Source: Paratrimastix pyriformis (Eukaryota > Preaxostyla > Paratrimastigidae). From it: DNA of 64,000 bases. Of the stretch, positions 1 through 11,318 are shown piece by piece. Under the pieces are notes generated by a model. That model made no database searches and was not told the origin of the DNA. It worked only from the letters and a program-made list of their open reading frames with translations. The stretch covers positions 42,712 to 106,711 of the forward strand of contig JAPMOS010000135.1 in assembly GCA_027972325.1 (NCBI GenBank). Direction: 5' to 3'. The position numbers and the translations under genes are program-made. Each line of letters opens with the position of its first letter. Within the stretch, counting starts at the first letter, position 1.

Positions 1-1102
1 AGATGGCTCGGAGGAAGGTGGCCATAAGTCCGTCGTACCTCGGACTTCCTGAACCCCCTCTCACCGGTTACGGTCCTGCTGTCAGGACACCATCATGTGG
101 AGTTTGGCAGTATCTTCAGGTTACACCGAACTTGAAAGATTAAATAATAAATTTCAAGATTAAATTATTTCGCAAGAAAAGCTAGTCTTACCCTCCCTGG
201 CTTACCTGCCTTACTCCCGCATTTTTTCGGCGGTGCACTCAAGCGGTTTTCTGAAGGTTACACTTTGAACGTTGTTCTGCGTTTACCGACGCCACAGCCT
301 GTGGCGTCTTGTGCTTGGGTCGTTATGTTTTTGGGCCGGCTCTCGTTTTCCTCGGCTGCGGCCAAGTCTGGTTGGAGAGCATCGATATCGGCCTCTGGCA
401 ACCACTTGTTGGACTTCTCGAAACACTTCTATGACGATGGAGCAGCTGCTCTGGCCCTCGCGGTTCCTCCTCCTCTTTTTCCTGGACGGCTTTGGAGGAT
501 TTCTCTGCATTGCCAAGGCGGCCTTGCTGGCTTGGCCCGTCGCTGGGCTGGGCGCTCTGGTTCTTTTCATTGTTTCGAGGTTTGTCCTAATCTTTTGTTT
601 TTCCCTTCGGTTGCGATGATTGGGCCGCGACCTTGGTCGCCTGGCCATACCGATCCGTTGGGAACGCGTGCACTCTTGGGTGGCGGTTCCGTCTGGATTC
701 GGGCGGTTTGGGGCTGGCCTTATCGGCCATGCTGCGCTTCGGGCGCTCCCACCGCACTGCACTCTGGGTGCAGCTCGAGCTCTGGCGCAGACCTGGCTGA
801 CGAGCAGGTCTTGGCGGTGGCTCATGACTTTAATGACCGGACCCTCAATTGGGCGACGGTTTGAGCGGCTAGGCTTTTCAGTCTCCGCTTGGGTCCCTCG
901 ACGACAATCCCTGTTTGGGGTTTTTCTTCGTTGGTATTTTCGGGCATTATTCCGTTGAGAATAGATCGAAGTGCCCTCTCTTTTCCCTTCTCGTTGATTG
1001 CTGTTTAATTAAACGGCTGTTTTCGCGAGAGTCGGGAGGATGAATTGGTCCCTCCCACGAAGACGGGCAGGAAAAACGGAAAATGGGAGAGCGCGAAGGC
1101 AG
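1..1102. other. GC-rich spacer, no gene seen
   Basis: No reading frame here has protein-like composition or a recognisable motif. The open frames at 265-958 overlap on both strands and look like chance frames in GC-rich DNA. A short AT-rich patch lies near 140-170. Confidence 0.5.
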
Positions 1103-1998
1103 TAGAGTAAAGTCACAACGCCGTTATAACGCCTACAAAACGCGCTGCAACCCGGTGCGACGCGTCGCAACCCCATTTTACCCCATTTTAACCCCATTTT
1201 AACCCCTTACAACGCGCTGCCACGCGTTCGGACCGTTTTTCCCCGTTGCAACATCTGAACATGCGCAACGCGTTTTCCCCGTTGCAATGCGTTTTCCCCC
1301 GTTGCAACGCGCTTTTCCCCGTTGCAACGCGTTCCCCGTTGCAACGCGTTTTCCCGTTGCAACGCCGTTGGGCCACCTACCTGCCCTGCCCTTTCTTTCC
1401 GATGGGATCTTCTGGCTGGCTCTCCGCGGCACATGTTTTCGAGTTACATTAATAGATCATTTTCTGCTTCGACACGATTCATTGCCTGCCCTTTCTAATG
1501 CATTACCACGGGCCCACCCATGTCGTCTTTCTGAGGCTGTCTTCGTGTCCAAAACCATTATTACGTTCATTTTCATCGAGCCTCACATGGACGAGTTCGG
1601 GTTCCTCGTCTCGGAAGTGGAGTGGGGGGAAGTCGCGTATGAGTGAAGGATGCATCGGAAGAAGATTCCTGGAATTTCGCGGTTGATGGTTGGGTTGATG
1701 CACACGCAACCAAGTTGTAAGAAAGAAGAAGTTTCCGTCTTGTTTCAACTGCGATGGCCTGTAAACGGGGGCAACGGGTCACAACGGGTCACAACGGGTC
1801 ACAACGGGGTGCAACGGGGTGCAACGGGGTTGCAAACAGTATAACGGCATGCAACGGTGTTGAATGGCGTTGAGATGGTGTTGAAACGGGTTGTCACGCG
1901 GTGCAACGCGGTGCAACGCGGTGCAACGCGGTGCAACGCGTTGGGCGGAAACGCGTTGCGGAAGATAGGCGTTGTAACCCCGTTGTGACTTTACTCTA
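1103..1998. mobile_element. MITE-like non-autonomous element with 32-bp terminal inverted repeats
   Basis: The ends 1103-1134 and 1967-1998 are inverted copies of each other with about 29 of 32 positions matching; both begin TAGAGTAAAGTCACAACG or its near equivalent. The interior has no coding frame and consists largely of two minisatellites: GTTGCAACGCGTTTTCCCC-type units at about 1245-1370, and CAACGGGTCA / GTGCAACGCG-type units at about 1770-1945. A terminal TA on each side is compatible with a TA target duplication, but the flanks do not prove it. No transposase is present, so it would depend on an enzyme supplied elsewhere. Confidence 0.55.
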
Positions 1999-3736
1999 GT
2001 GTTGGAACGCAGGACGCAGTCCGTTCCTTTCTCTTGGACCTTTTCTGTTTGCCACTCCTTTCGCGGCTCGTTTCCAGAAAACCGGCGAGTTGGTGCGAAT
2101 TGTTCCCTCTTTGCGCACTCTTAGTGGGCCAAGGGGATCTCATTCCCTTCGCGGCATTGGCACCAGATTTTGGAGCTGGTTCTCTGGGTGGCCCGATTTG
2201 GTTTCGGCCCGGCCTTCCCCCTTTTTTGATGCAGAAGGGTTGGTTTGCCTTCCGTTCTTCTGCTTTCTGGACATCATGCCGGTTTCTCCGCAGATGATGG
2301 GGCCTTGCCCTCTGATACCGCTGAGGCTTGCTCGGCGCCCCCGTTTTCTTTGGGTGGCTTCTTTCGTGCCTCAGGCGAGCGGAGCGGTTTATGCTTTTTG
2401 CGCGAAAGAGCGCATGCAATGCTCATGCTGGCCGGACGTTGGTCGGTCGGGACCGGTTCCGCGCTCATCTCTTTGTCTCCTCGACCTAGTTGGGTCTCGG
2501 GCTCGCGTCGCGAGCCGACTGATCGTGGGAGTTGGGGCCTTGCCCCACCCGATTTGGGGTCTTGCCCCTCCCGATTTGCGGATCTGTCCCCGGCCCGACT
2601 TGGGGTCTTGCCCCAAGCCGACTTGGAGGTCTTGCCGGCTTGGCCTCGTGTTGTTCCGCGAGACCAGTGTGGACTCAGCCCGCGTATGTGGGGTGTGGTT
2701 TCCGCACGGGGTGGTTTTCCCCTCTTTGCCACGTTGCTGGCGGCCGACCGGGTGTTCACGCCGTTCACACGGCTGACCAGGGCACGACGTCCTGTGGACT
2801 TTGCCCGACACTGGGCGGGCGACCCTTATTGGGTCTGTCCGGTGGAGCCGCCGCACTATGTGGAGTGGTGCCCCCCATCTTCTGGGCCTTTGGGTCGGAT
2901 TGGGTTCGGATGGCGTGGGCCTGCAGCCTTCGTGCTGTGGTTCCTTTTGGTGGCATCCCGTCGGGTTTGCGCCCTTATCATGGGCGACGTCGTTTACCCG
3001 GGACCTCCTGACTATCTCTGCTTTCTCTTTGATTCTCAGCAGGCCGCCCCTCCTTTGGGTGTCGGTTCGACGGGGTCGACACTGGGGCTGGAGAGCGCCC
3101 TTGGGGCGGAGGCAGTGCCTCTTGTTGTCCTGTCCGGACCAAGATGGGGTTGACTGCCATCTCTGTCGGACTTCGGCGGGTGAACTTTCATCCGTTCCGC
3201 GGTGCGGTCCGTGTGGTCGGGCGTTTCTCTTCCCTGACTCTTGACTCTTAATTCCCCCCGGTCAGGATTACCGCTGGGCGGGCACCGTTGCCTCTTTCCT
3301 TGAGATCTCCATTCCTGTGTTTGATGGAGGGCTTTGCGCCTGGTTCGCCGCCATGGGCCATGGCGGCGGTTCGCGAACTCGTCTCTGGCTTTGCTTGCCG
3401 GTTGATTCTGCGCCTCTCTGGTGCGCGTGGCCGTGGGCTTGTGCCCGATGCCCCGGTGTCTCTGCCAGGGCTTGCCTTTTGGCATGCATGGCCACCTGTG
3501 GCCCGTGGTGATGGGCCCGGAACTGCTGTCAGTGACTGACGCAAGCGGGTGAACTCCCTCGGGAGGTTCGCAGGTTTCCCTGTGTGGCGCTGCCTTTGGG
3601 TGGCCCCTTTCGACGTCGGAGCTGCGCGCGTGGCGTTGGTCGCGTGGTACTGTCCCTTGGGCGCTTCACGCTGTGCGCCGCGCGCTGCGTGGTACGCTTG
3701 CATTGAGATGCCGTCCGCTTTGGCGCGGTCCGCGGT
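1999..3736. other. GC-rich non-coding stretch
   Basis: Several long frames are open on both strands, but none has recognisable motifs and their compositions mirror each other, as expected of GC-rich non-coding DNA. A short degenerate tandem repeat built on GGGGTCTTGCCCC lies at about 2535-2640. Nothing else is visible. Confidence 0.45.
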
Positions 3737-3942
3737 GTGATGACGTCCGCTGTGATGACGTCCGCTGTGATGACGTCCGCTGTGATGACGTCCGCTGTGA
3801 TGACGTCCGCTGTGAGGACGTCCGCTGTGGTGACGTCCGCTGTGGTGACGTCCGCTGTGGTGACGTCCGCTGTGATGACGTCCGCTGGATGACGTCCGCT
3901 GTGATGACGTCCGCTGTGATGACGTCCGATGACGTCAGCTGT
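3737..3942 (+). repeat. 15-bp tandem array containing TGACGTC
   Basis: About fourteen head-to-tail copies of a GTGATGACGTCCGCT-type unit run through this stretch, with a few one-base variants (GAGGACG, GTGGTGACG) and two shortened units near 3885 and 3925. Nearly every unit holds TGACGTC, the core recognised by CREB/ATF-type bZIP proteins. A 15-bp period would keep a reading frame open, but flanking sequence gives no gene. Confidence 0.8.
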
Positions 3943-4952
3943 GTCGCCTTGCGCGATGACGCGGTCCGCCTGGTGCGATCATGCGTTGCGCCGCGCCTGA
4001 CGCGCTCATATGCCTTGCACTGTCCTTGTGCGGGGCACCGTCCGCGGTCGTTGACCTGTGCTGTTCGCTGGGCGCGATGAGCTTGGTGCGGAGCGCAAGC
4101 GCTGTCCGCGGGCGATGCGTGATGCCGCGTGGCGCTACGTGTCTTTCATCCCGTCTTTGCTGAGCAGCTGGCTTCAGATCAGCCTGGCTGCGCTATTCCG
4201 CCTGTTTCCCTTGAGGCAACCGGGTTCGTCCCGGCTCCTCGGTGGTTGGGCGGGAGATGGCCTGTATGTCCTTCTCCCTGCTGGGCGGCTCTTGGGCTGC
4301 GGGTTTTGGGACCTGCGCACGTCCTTCCCATCTTTGGGAGGGCATCACAGAGGTTTTTTCGCTTCCCTTCTCCAGTATGAGAGGAGGGGAGGCTGTTGGC
4401 TCGGGCCCAGCTCGGGGTTCCCCGCGGTCGTCGGGGTCACTGACCCCCTTTTTTCCCCCCATCGGGTGCGGGTGTCTGGCCGAGTCCGTTGTGGCGGGTT
4501 GGCCGGACATCGGATTTGTTGGGTGCCTCTGGCAGGTCCGCCAGCGGACCTGTTGATCCCACCGGTGGTGGTCGCTCTTTTCTTTGGGGCCTGCCCCTTG
4601 CAGCTGCCCCGGAGCGGCACACTTCGTGGCGGTCAGCCACGGTGTCATCCGGGGCCGTCGGAGCTTTTTGTGGGACGACACGGCTGCTGACGCGGTCCAG
4701 TCGCAGGGTTTTCCCCATTCTCTTGTCGGGTTGGATGCTTTTCCACATAGCAGGTCACTTAAGCTAAACGCGAGAATTTCGCTTAATTTTGAAAACGTGA
4801 GACATGAAATCAAATCGCGGTTTCAAGTGCGGAATCGAACCCATATGGGTCCTGGACAACCCATAAAAACTCCGCGCGAATTTCTATGGGCGGTTCGACC
4901 GGGGTGATAGCCACACGCGTTTCCTAAACGCGATCTACGTAACATGACGACT
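3943..4952. other. GC-rich stretch without a supported gene
   Basis: Only shadow frames are seen. A box-B-like GGTTCGATTCC occurs on the minus strand at about 4831-4841, but it cannot be folded into a tRNA. Confidence 0.4.
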
Positions 4953-5530
4953 CCTGATCGCGGTGTCATCGCGGTGGCCGATCTAGCGTGCGGAAACCCC
5001 GGCCCCATGGTGGGGGCCCCCTGGGCGCGTATCGGGGTTCCATCCCCGCCGGTTATGGGACGGGTAATAGCCGCACAAGTTTGTATAGGCCGAAAACGCG
5101 TTTTGCCCCGAATCGACCCCAGGAAAATTTTTGCGAGGGTGCACTCCAGGTACTCGAATGACGCTCCACCACCACCCCGATCGAGTGGCTACCTCGGATT
5201 TTGAAAATTCAAATTTTGAATTCGGGGTATGGTCGACCGCGTCAATCACAAGTCATACAACGCTCCGGAGGCCGTCCTGATCGCGGTGTCATCGCGGTGG
5301 CCGATCTAGCTTGCGGAAACCCCGGCCCCATGGTGGGGGCCCCCTGGGCGCGTATCGGGGTTCCATCCCCGCCGGTTATGGGACGGGTAATAGCCGCACA
5401 AGTTTGTATAGGCCGAAAACGCGTTTTGCCCCGAAACGACCCCAGGAAAATTTTTGCGAGGGTGCACTCGAATGACGACTCAGATTTTGATAATTCAAAT
5501 TCAAGAATTTAATCGGGGTCGGGTCGACCG
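4953..5530 (+). repeat. Two direct copies of a ~0.26-0.29-kb block
   Basis: The blocks starting at 4953 and 5276 (offset 323 bases) are nearly identical over about 195 bases. They then continue with looser similarity through an AT-rich segment that ends in GGTCGACCG. The second copy lacks part of the spacer after the shared GTGCACTC. No coding frame is shared, so this is a segmental duplication of unknown origin. Confidence 0.75.
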
Positions 5531-5739
5531 TTCCTCCCCACCCGGCCCCTTGGTCCCTTTTCCCGCCCTCTGCCCTGGCCCCCTGGCCTCTGCCCTTCGG
5601 CCTGGCCTTGAACATCTGGCTGGTCCCATGGCCCCTCGCCTTCGGGCCCGGCCCCAGCCCGCCCAGCCCTGGCCTGTGTCTGTGTGCGCGTGACATCCGT
5701 CTTGTTTCAGTGTGCGCCCATTCTATTCCAAGAACACCT

Positions 5740-6320
5740 CCAGCGTGGGGGGGGGGGGGGGGTGAGGGGGAGGTGAGGGGGAGGTGAGGGGGAGGTGAGG
5801 GAGAGGAGCGAGGGTGTGGCACTGGGGTCCGTGCCATCCCGGTCGGCCCCACCGGGGAGCCGCCGCGGTCGCCCGTCCTGGGGTGGGAGCCACCACGAGA
5901 GAGACAGGAGCTTCCTGTAGGGGAGGGGTGGGCCGGACAGGGGCCCTCCACAGCGGACGGTCAGCCGAAAAATTGTCCCGCCGTGAGGTGGCTGATGGGA
6001 AGTGGAGGTGGATGGATGGGAGGGGCGGTGGACAGATGGGAGGTGGATGGATGGCTGGCGGTGGAGGGGTGGCTGTGGATGGATGGAGGGGAAGGGACGG
6101 ATGGGAGAGGTGGGAGGTGGAGGTGGACGGGTGGGGCCCGCTGGATGGGTGTGAGCGAGAGCACTAGGGGGAGGGAGAGTAGGCGAGGGAGGGAGATGAG
6201 GGAAAGCACGGGAGAGGACGGGTGAGGAGAGCATGGGAGAGGACGGGTGGGGTGAGGGAGAGCATGAGAGTGAAGGAGGGTGAGGGCGAGTAGGGAGAGT
6301 GAGCACCGCCGGATGTTCGC
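5740..6320. repeat. Purine-rich minisatellite (GGGGGAGGTGA / GGATGG units)
   Basis: Degenerate G/A-rich units alternate between GGGGAGGTGA (about 5745-5810) and GGTGGATGGATGG (about 5995-6150), fading into GAGAGGA-type units to about 6300. Open frames on the opposite strand give proline/serine/histidine-rich translations and are not genes. Confidence 0.6.
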
Positions 6321-6754
6321 GTTCTGCTGCCAACCAGCCGCGCACGCCCACGGCGCCGCGTGCGGAACAAAGTGGATGGGTGGGGCGAGGGGACGAATTG
6401 GTGGTGGCGGAGGAGGAGGAGAAGGAAAAGAAGAGGAGGAGTGGTACTACCGACCAGTGGCGAAGACATCCACAGGAGGTGTGGGTCGGTGCGGTAGTCG
6501 TTTGGCGCGTAGGGCGTTGTGTGGGTGTGTGTGTGTGTGGGGGGGGGGGGGGGATGAGGGTGTTGAGGTCTGCAGGGTGACGTCGGCAGGAGGTGAGGTA
6601 GACAGGGGTCTGAGGTGGACAGGCAGGAGGGTGAGATCGACGGCAGGTGGGCTACATGGGTGATGTGCAGGGGGGGGGGGGGGGGGGTCGAGAGGGGGTC
6701 TTGGGATCCAGACCGAGGACGATGACCAGGATGCCCGCCGCAAAATCGGTGGTG
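6321..6754. other. Low-complexity spacer with poly-G and GT runs
   Basis: This holds a (GT)n run near 6518-6540, poly-G tracts near 6540-6553 and 6669-6686, and GA-rich DNA. No gene is supported. Confidence 0.4.
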
Positions 6755-7866
<1,112 letters not shown>

Positions 7867-8445
7867 GATGTCCCGGAGAGCGAGAGCCGGACCTTTCCCC
7901 GACCAGCATTGCAGGTGCGGCTCGGCATCGAAGTGGACCGCCGAGGGGTGGATACAGGGCTGGGCGACCGCCGCGTCGGGGGATGTGAGGCCTGGCAGGG
8001 GCGGACCGCTTGATGGTCAGGGCGGCATCTGAGTGGGCCACCTTGGCGAGACGGCCGCGGTGGCGGCCTGCAGGGTCCCGATGAGGCCCTCGCACGCAGC
8101 CGATCCACGGCCCGCTGGGGTGAGGGAACCGACAAGGTGCCATGACAAAGAGCGGATCAGACGGGCCCCGCACGCCGCTCTGGCCTCACTTCGTGTTTCC
8201 CTGGGGGTTGAGGCGGGGTCGGACCCGCTCCTCGAGGTCGGCGGCCATGACCGAGAGGCGGCCTCGAGGTCGCGGCACCGGGCGGCGGCATCGGAGGCGG
8301 CCTGCTCGCGCTGGGCGAGCTCTTCCACCAGCTGCTGCATCTGGAAGGCGGCGATGACGCGGTTCTTCAGGCGCTCCTGCTGCGGGTCGGCTGGCGCTGG
8401 CTGCCCCCCAACCCGGGGCGAGGCAGCTGTCGCGGCTATCCCCAA

Positions 8446-8468
8446 CCCCCCCCCCCCCCCCCCCCCCC
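8446..8468 (+). repeat. Poly-C tract (23 C)
   Basis: An uninterrupted run of 23 C, in the middle of the possible minus-strand gene, where it would read as poly-glycine. Confidence 0.9.
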
Positions 8469-9194
8469 GGTCGTCGCCACCTCACATGGCCCCCTTGTCG
8501 GCGCCGGGGCGGCCCGTGGGGCGAAGAGGGTCGTGTTGAATTGGCACCGCCACCGCCCCTGGGGTGCAGGCAGATGCGGCCGAGGCAGAGGCGGAGGCAG
8601 GCAGAGGGACGATGAGATGAGGTGGTCGACACACGGCAACGGAACCTGGGGGAGGGTGACCGAGGCGGGTGAGGGCGGGCGCCATCCAGCGCAACTCCAC
8701 CCCACAGACTTCGCCCGATGATGCACACGGAAGACGGACCTAGGTGGTAAGCCGGGTACCAGCCCGGTGGGGGCCGGCGACTGGCGAGAGCTCCCCCATC
8801 CCGCCTGCCTGCCTGCGGGTGTATATCCTCGTCCCCAGCGCCCCTGCCCTGGGGTGTGGGCGAGGCTCTCGCGGGTGAGGCCGACAGCAGCCCCGAATCG
8901 AGCGGGGATAGCCACTCCTCCACCCCCGGATGGTGGGGGATAGCCGCCCGTGGGGGGTTGAGGCTGACTGGTCGGGCTCCGGGGAGAGAGCCGCACCAGG
9001 CGTGTCTGGGCGGGGGTACACGATGGTGGGGGCGGTGATCGCCCCGGGGCGATGGGACCATGGGGCGCGTGGGGAGGTAGGCGGCGGCCCTGGGGGGGAG
9101 CGGGCCGGGGATGGGCCGGCTGAGGGGCGCGGAAGAAGAGCCGCACCGAAGCGGAGCCCGAGGGGAAGGTGGCCAGTGCCGTTGGGAAGTTGGG

Positions 9195-9838
9195 GAGATG
9201 GTGAGGGGGTGGTGAGGGGATGGTGAGGGGGGATGGTGAGGGGGATGGTGAGGGGGGATGGTGAGGGGGATGGTGAGGGGGGATGGTGATGGTGAGGGGG
9301 GATGGTGAGGGGGGATGGTGATGGTGAGGGGGGATGGTGAGGGGGGATGGTGATGGTGAGGGGGGATGGTGATGGTGAGGGGGGATGGTATGGTGAGGGG
9401 GGATGGTGAGGGGGATGGTGAGGGGGATGGTGAGGGGGATGGTGAGGGGGATGGTGAGGGGGATGGTGAGGGGGGGATGGTGAGGGGGATGGTGGGGGAT
9501 GGTGAGGGGGATGGTGGGATGGTGAGGGGGGATGGTGAGGGGGATGGTGAGGGGGGATGGTGATGGTGGGGGGGATGGGGATGGTGATGGTGAGGGGGGA
9601 TGGTGAGGGGGATGGTGATGGTGAGGGGGGATGGTGATGGTGAGGGGGGATGGTGAGGGGGATGGTGAGGGGATGGTGAGGGGGATGGTGAGGGGGGATG
9701 GTGAGGGGGGATGGTGAGGGGGATGGTGAGGGGGATGGTGATGGTGAGGGGGGATGGTGAGGGGGGATGAGGGTGATGGTGAGGGGGATGGTGAGGGGGG
9801 ATGGTGAGGGGGGATGGTGAGGGGGATGGTGAGGGGGA
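9195..9838 (+). repeat. 11-13-bp G-rich minisatellite (GGGGGATGGTGA)
   Basis: About fifty copies of GATGGTGAGGGG with a variable number of G residues (four to six) occupy about 640 bases. Occasional dimers of GATGGT break the phase. On the minus strand it reads as Pro/Ser/His/Leu/Thr/Ile repeats, which explains the very long open frames there. G-runs at this spacing could form G-quadruplexes. Confidence 0.9.
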
Positions 9839-10438
9839 TGTGGGCGTGGCGGCGGCGAGGCGGACCGGGGAGAGCGACCCGGGGCCGTGGCGGCGGTGGT
9901 TGGTCACCGGGAGATGGGATGGGGAGCACGCCCTGTTGCGGTTGTTGTTGTTGCTGCTGTTGTGGTGGTGATAATGGTGGGGGAGGGGGAGGGAGAGGGA
10001 GAGGAGACGGGGTGGGGAGAGCTGGTCTGGCATGTGGAGGAGGAGGGGGGGGCGGGGGGAGATGGGGACGGACTTCGAGCCGCTGCGGGAGGTGGAGCGT
10101 TGTGACCGCTGGGCGCCGCCCATGACGGGGGAGCCACCCAGGCCCAGCGGGGGCGACAGGTCGGGCGGGCGGGCGGGGCGGCCAGCAGGGGAGGGATGGG
10201 GAAGGTGCTGTACATCGATGTAAAATGTTCGAAACTTCATCGTGCGCAAAACAGGAAACAAACCATAATTAAGGAAGCCTAACCACGCATTCAGGCGTAT
10301 GGAGACGTTTTTGATGGAGTTTGACCGGCATCGAGTCGGCATCTGCCGCAGCCGAAATGTCATGCTGGGAGCCAAGGGAATTGCAGTACCCTTCGAGATA
10401 ACATCAGTCAGGAACGTTTCAGGGTGAAATAGAGCCAT

Positions 10439-11318
10439 CGTGGTGGTACAACATCATCAATGGCGACATGCCGGGATCCTTTGCGGCTCTCCTTTGGTGG
10501 GGACACACTTGAAGTGTTGGAGAAGCCATTCTCGTTGTCGGGGGTCGGCTGACATGTCCCCTGTGGGGCAGGGCGTCGCTGGGAAGAACAAAACCGAACG
10601 CCCAAAACAGAGGAGCTCTCCCTGGCTCCGTCTTTGAATTCTTCTATTCTTTCTCCCCAGTCAGTCCGTCTCCTCGTGATAATAGGAGGCTAACGAGATC
10701 AGCAATCGAGCAATCGAGAAGAGTGTTCACAAAAGGTTTTCCTCCATTTCCCAACCCCAGTCTCAAACGATCACCTCATCCCCAGCCACCCCCACTCCAG
10801 CACTTGAGACCCAGCGTCAAGCCTCGGGGGTCTCAGGTCGCCGCTCTTCCCGTCTCTCCTCCTCCTGCTTTGATGGCGGCACTTGACCAAGCGGAACTAC
10901 ATCTCCCTTCAGGTTCCAGACCGGTCCGCTGTTTCGGTCTGCATTCCTTCTGAATACGAAGATGTTTTGTGTTTACTTTTATTTTGTCAAGAGACTATTT
11001 CTTTTGTTCCACAATACCGCAATGTTCAGCTCCATCATCTTATGATTGCCTGTTCACTTCACTTCACTTTCCTTCCCGCCGATCCATCCCCCCTCCTTGT
11101 GGACCAAGTCGGCCTGCCCCTCTCTCCCTTCATGCTCCCTCCCCATCCCTGCTTTCACTCACCCTTCCCTGCTCCCCTCTCCTGCTTGCTAGTGGCCAAC
11201 CCTCGCACAGTGGGGTCTGGGCTCAGGTCGCTGAGGCCGGCTGGTCAATGATGCCGCTGGGCCCACCCGATCTGCGGATCTTGACCCTCTGCATCCCTCT
11301 GGGCCCCCCCGCTGGGCC
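10439..11318. other. Non-coding stretch, pyrimidine-rich toward the right
   Basis: Mixed-composition DNA with C/T-rich stretches at about 10735-10860 and 11050-11190. No supported gene was seen. Confidence 0.35.

Larger units (their letters stand above)
7867..10438 (-). other. Possible spliced host gene on the minus strand (uncertain)
   Basis: Three islands in this repeat-rich stretch read like coding sequence on the minus strand. At 10438-10200 a frame opens with a normal-composition N terminus of about 80 residues starting MALFHPETF and becomes serine/proline-rich. At about 9190-8740 it is proline-rich. At about 8440-8190 there is a coiled-coil-like segment rich in Arg, Glu, Gln and Ala (contains QLVEELAQREQ). 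Poly-C and an 11-13-bp minisatellite separate them and would have to be introns. No domain was recognised and no splice sites were confirmed, so this may be chance. Confidence 0.2.

Noticed and set aside
2090-3250. Long overlapping plus-strand frames as genes
   Set aside because: Frames are open on both strands with mirror-image composition, no motifs and no plausible intron pattern.
4825-4910. tRNA-like element on the minus strand (GGTTCGATTCC box B, possible GTGTGG/CCGCAC stem)
   Set aside because: The T-arm stem does not pair, the would-be acceptor overlaps the T arm, and no D or anticodon arm forms.
8186-10438. 750-residue minus-strand proline/serine/histidine-rich frame taken as a single protein
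   Set aside because: Most of it is the translated G-rich minisatellite. Only the N-terminal and C-terminal islands could be exons, and these are listed with low confidence.
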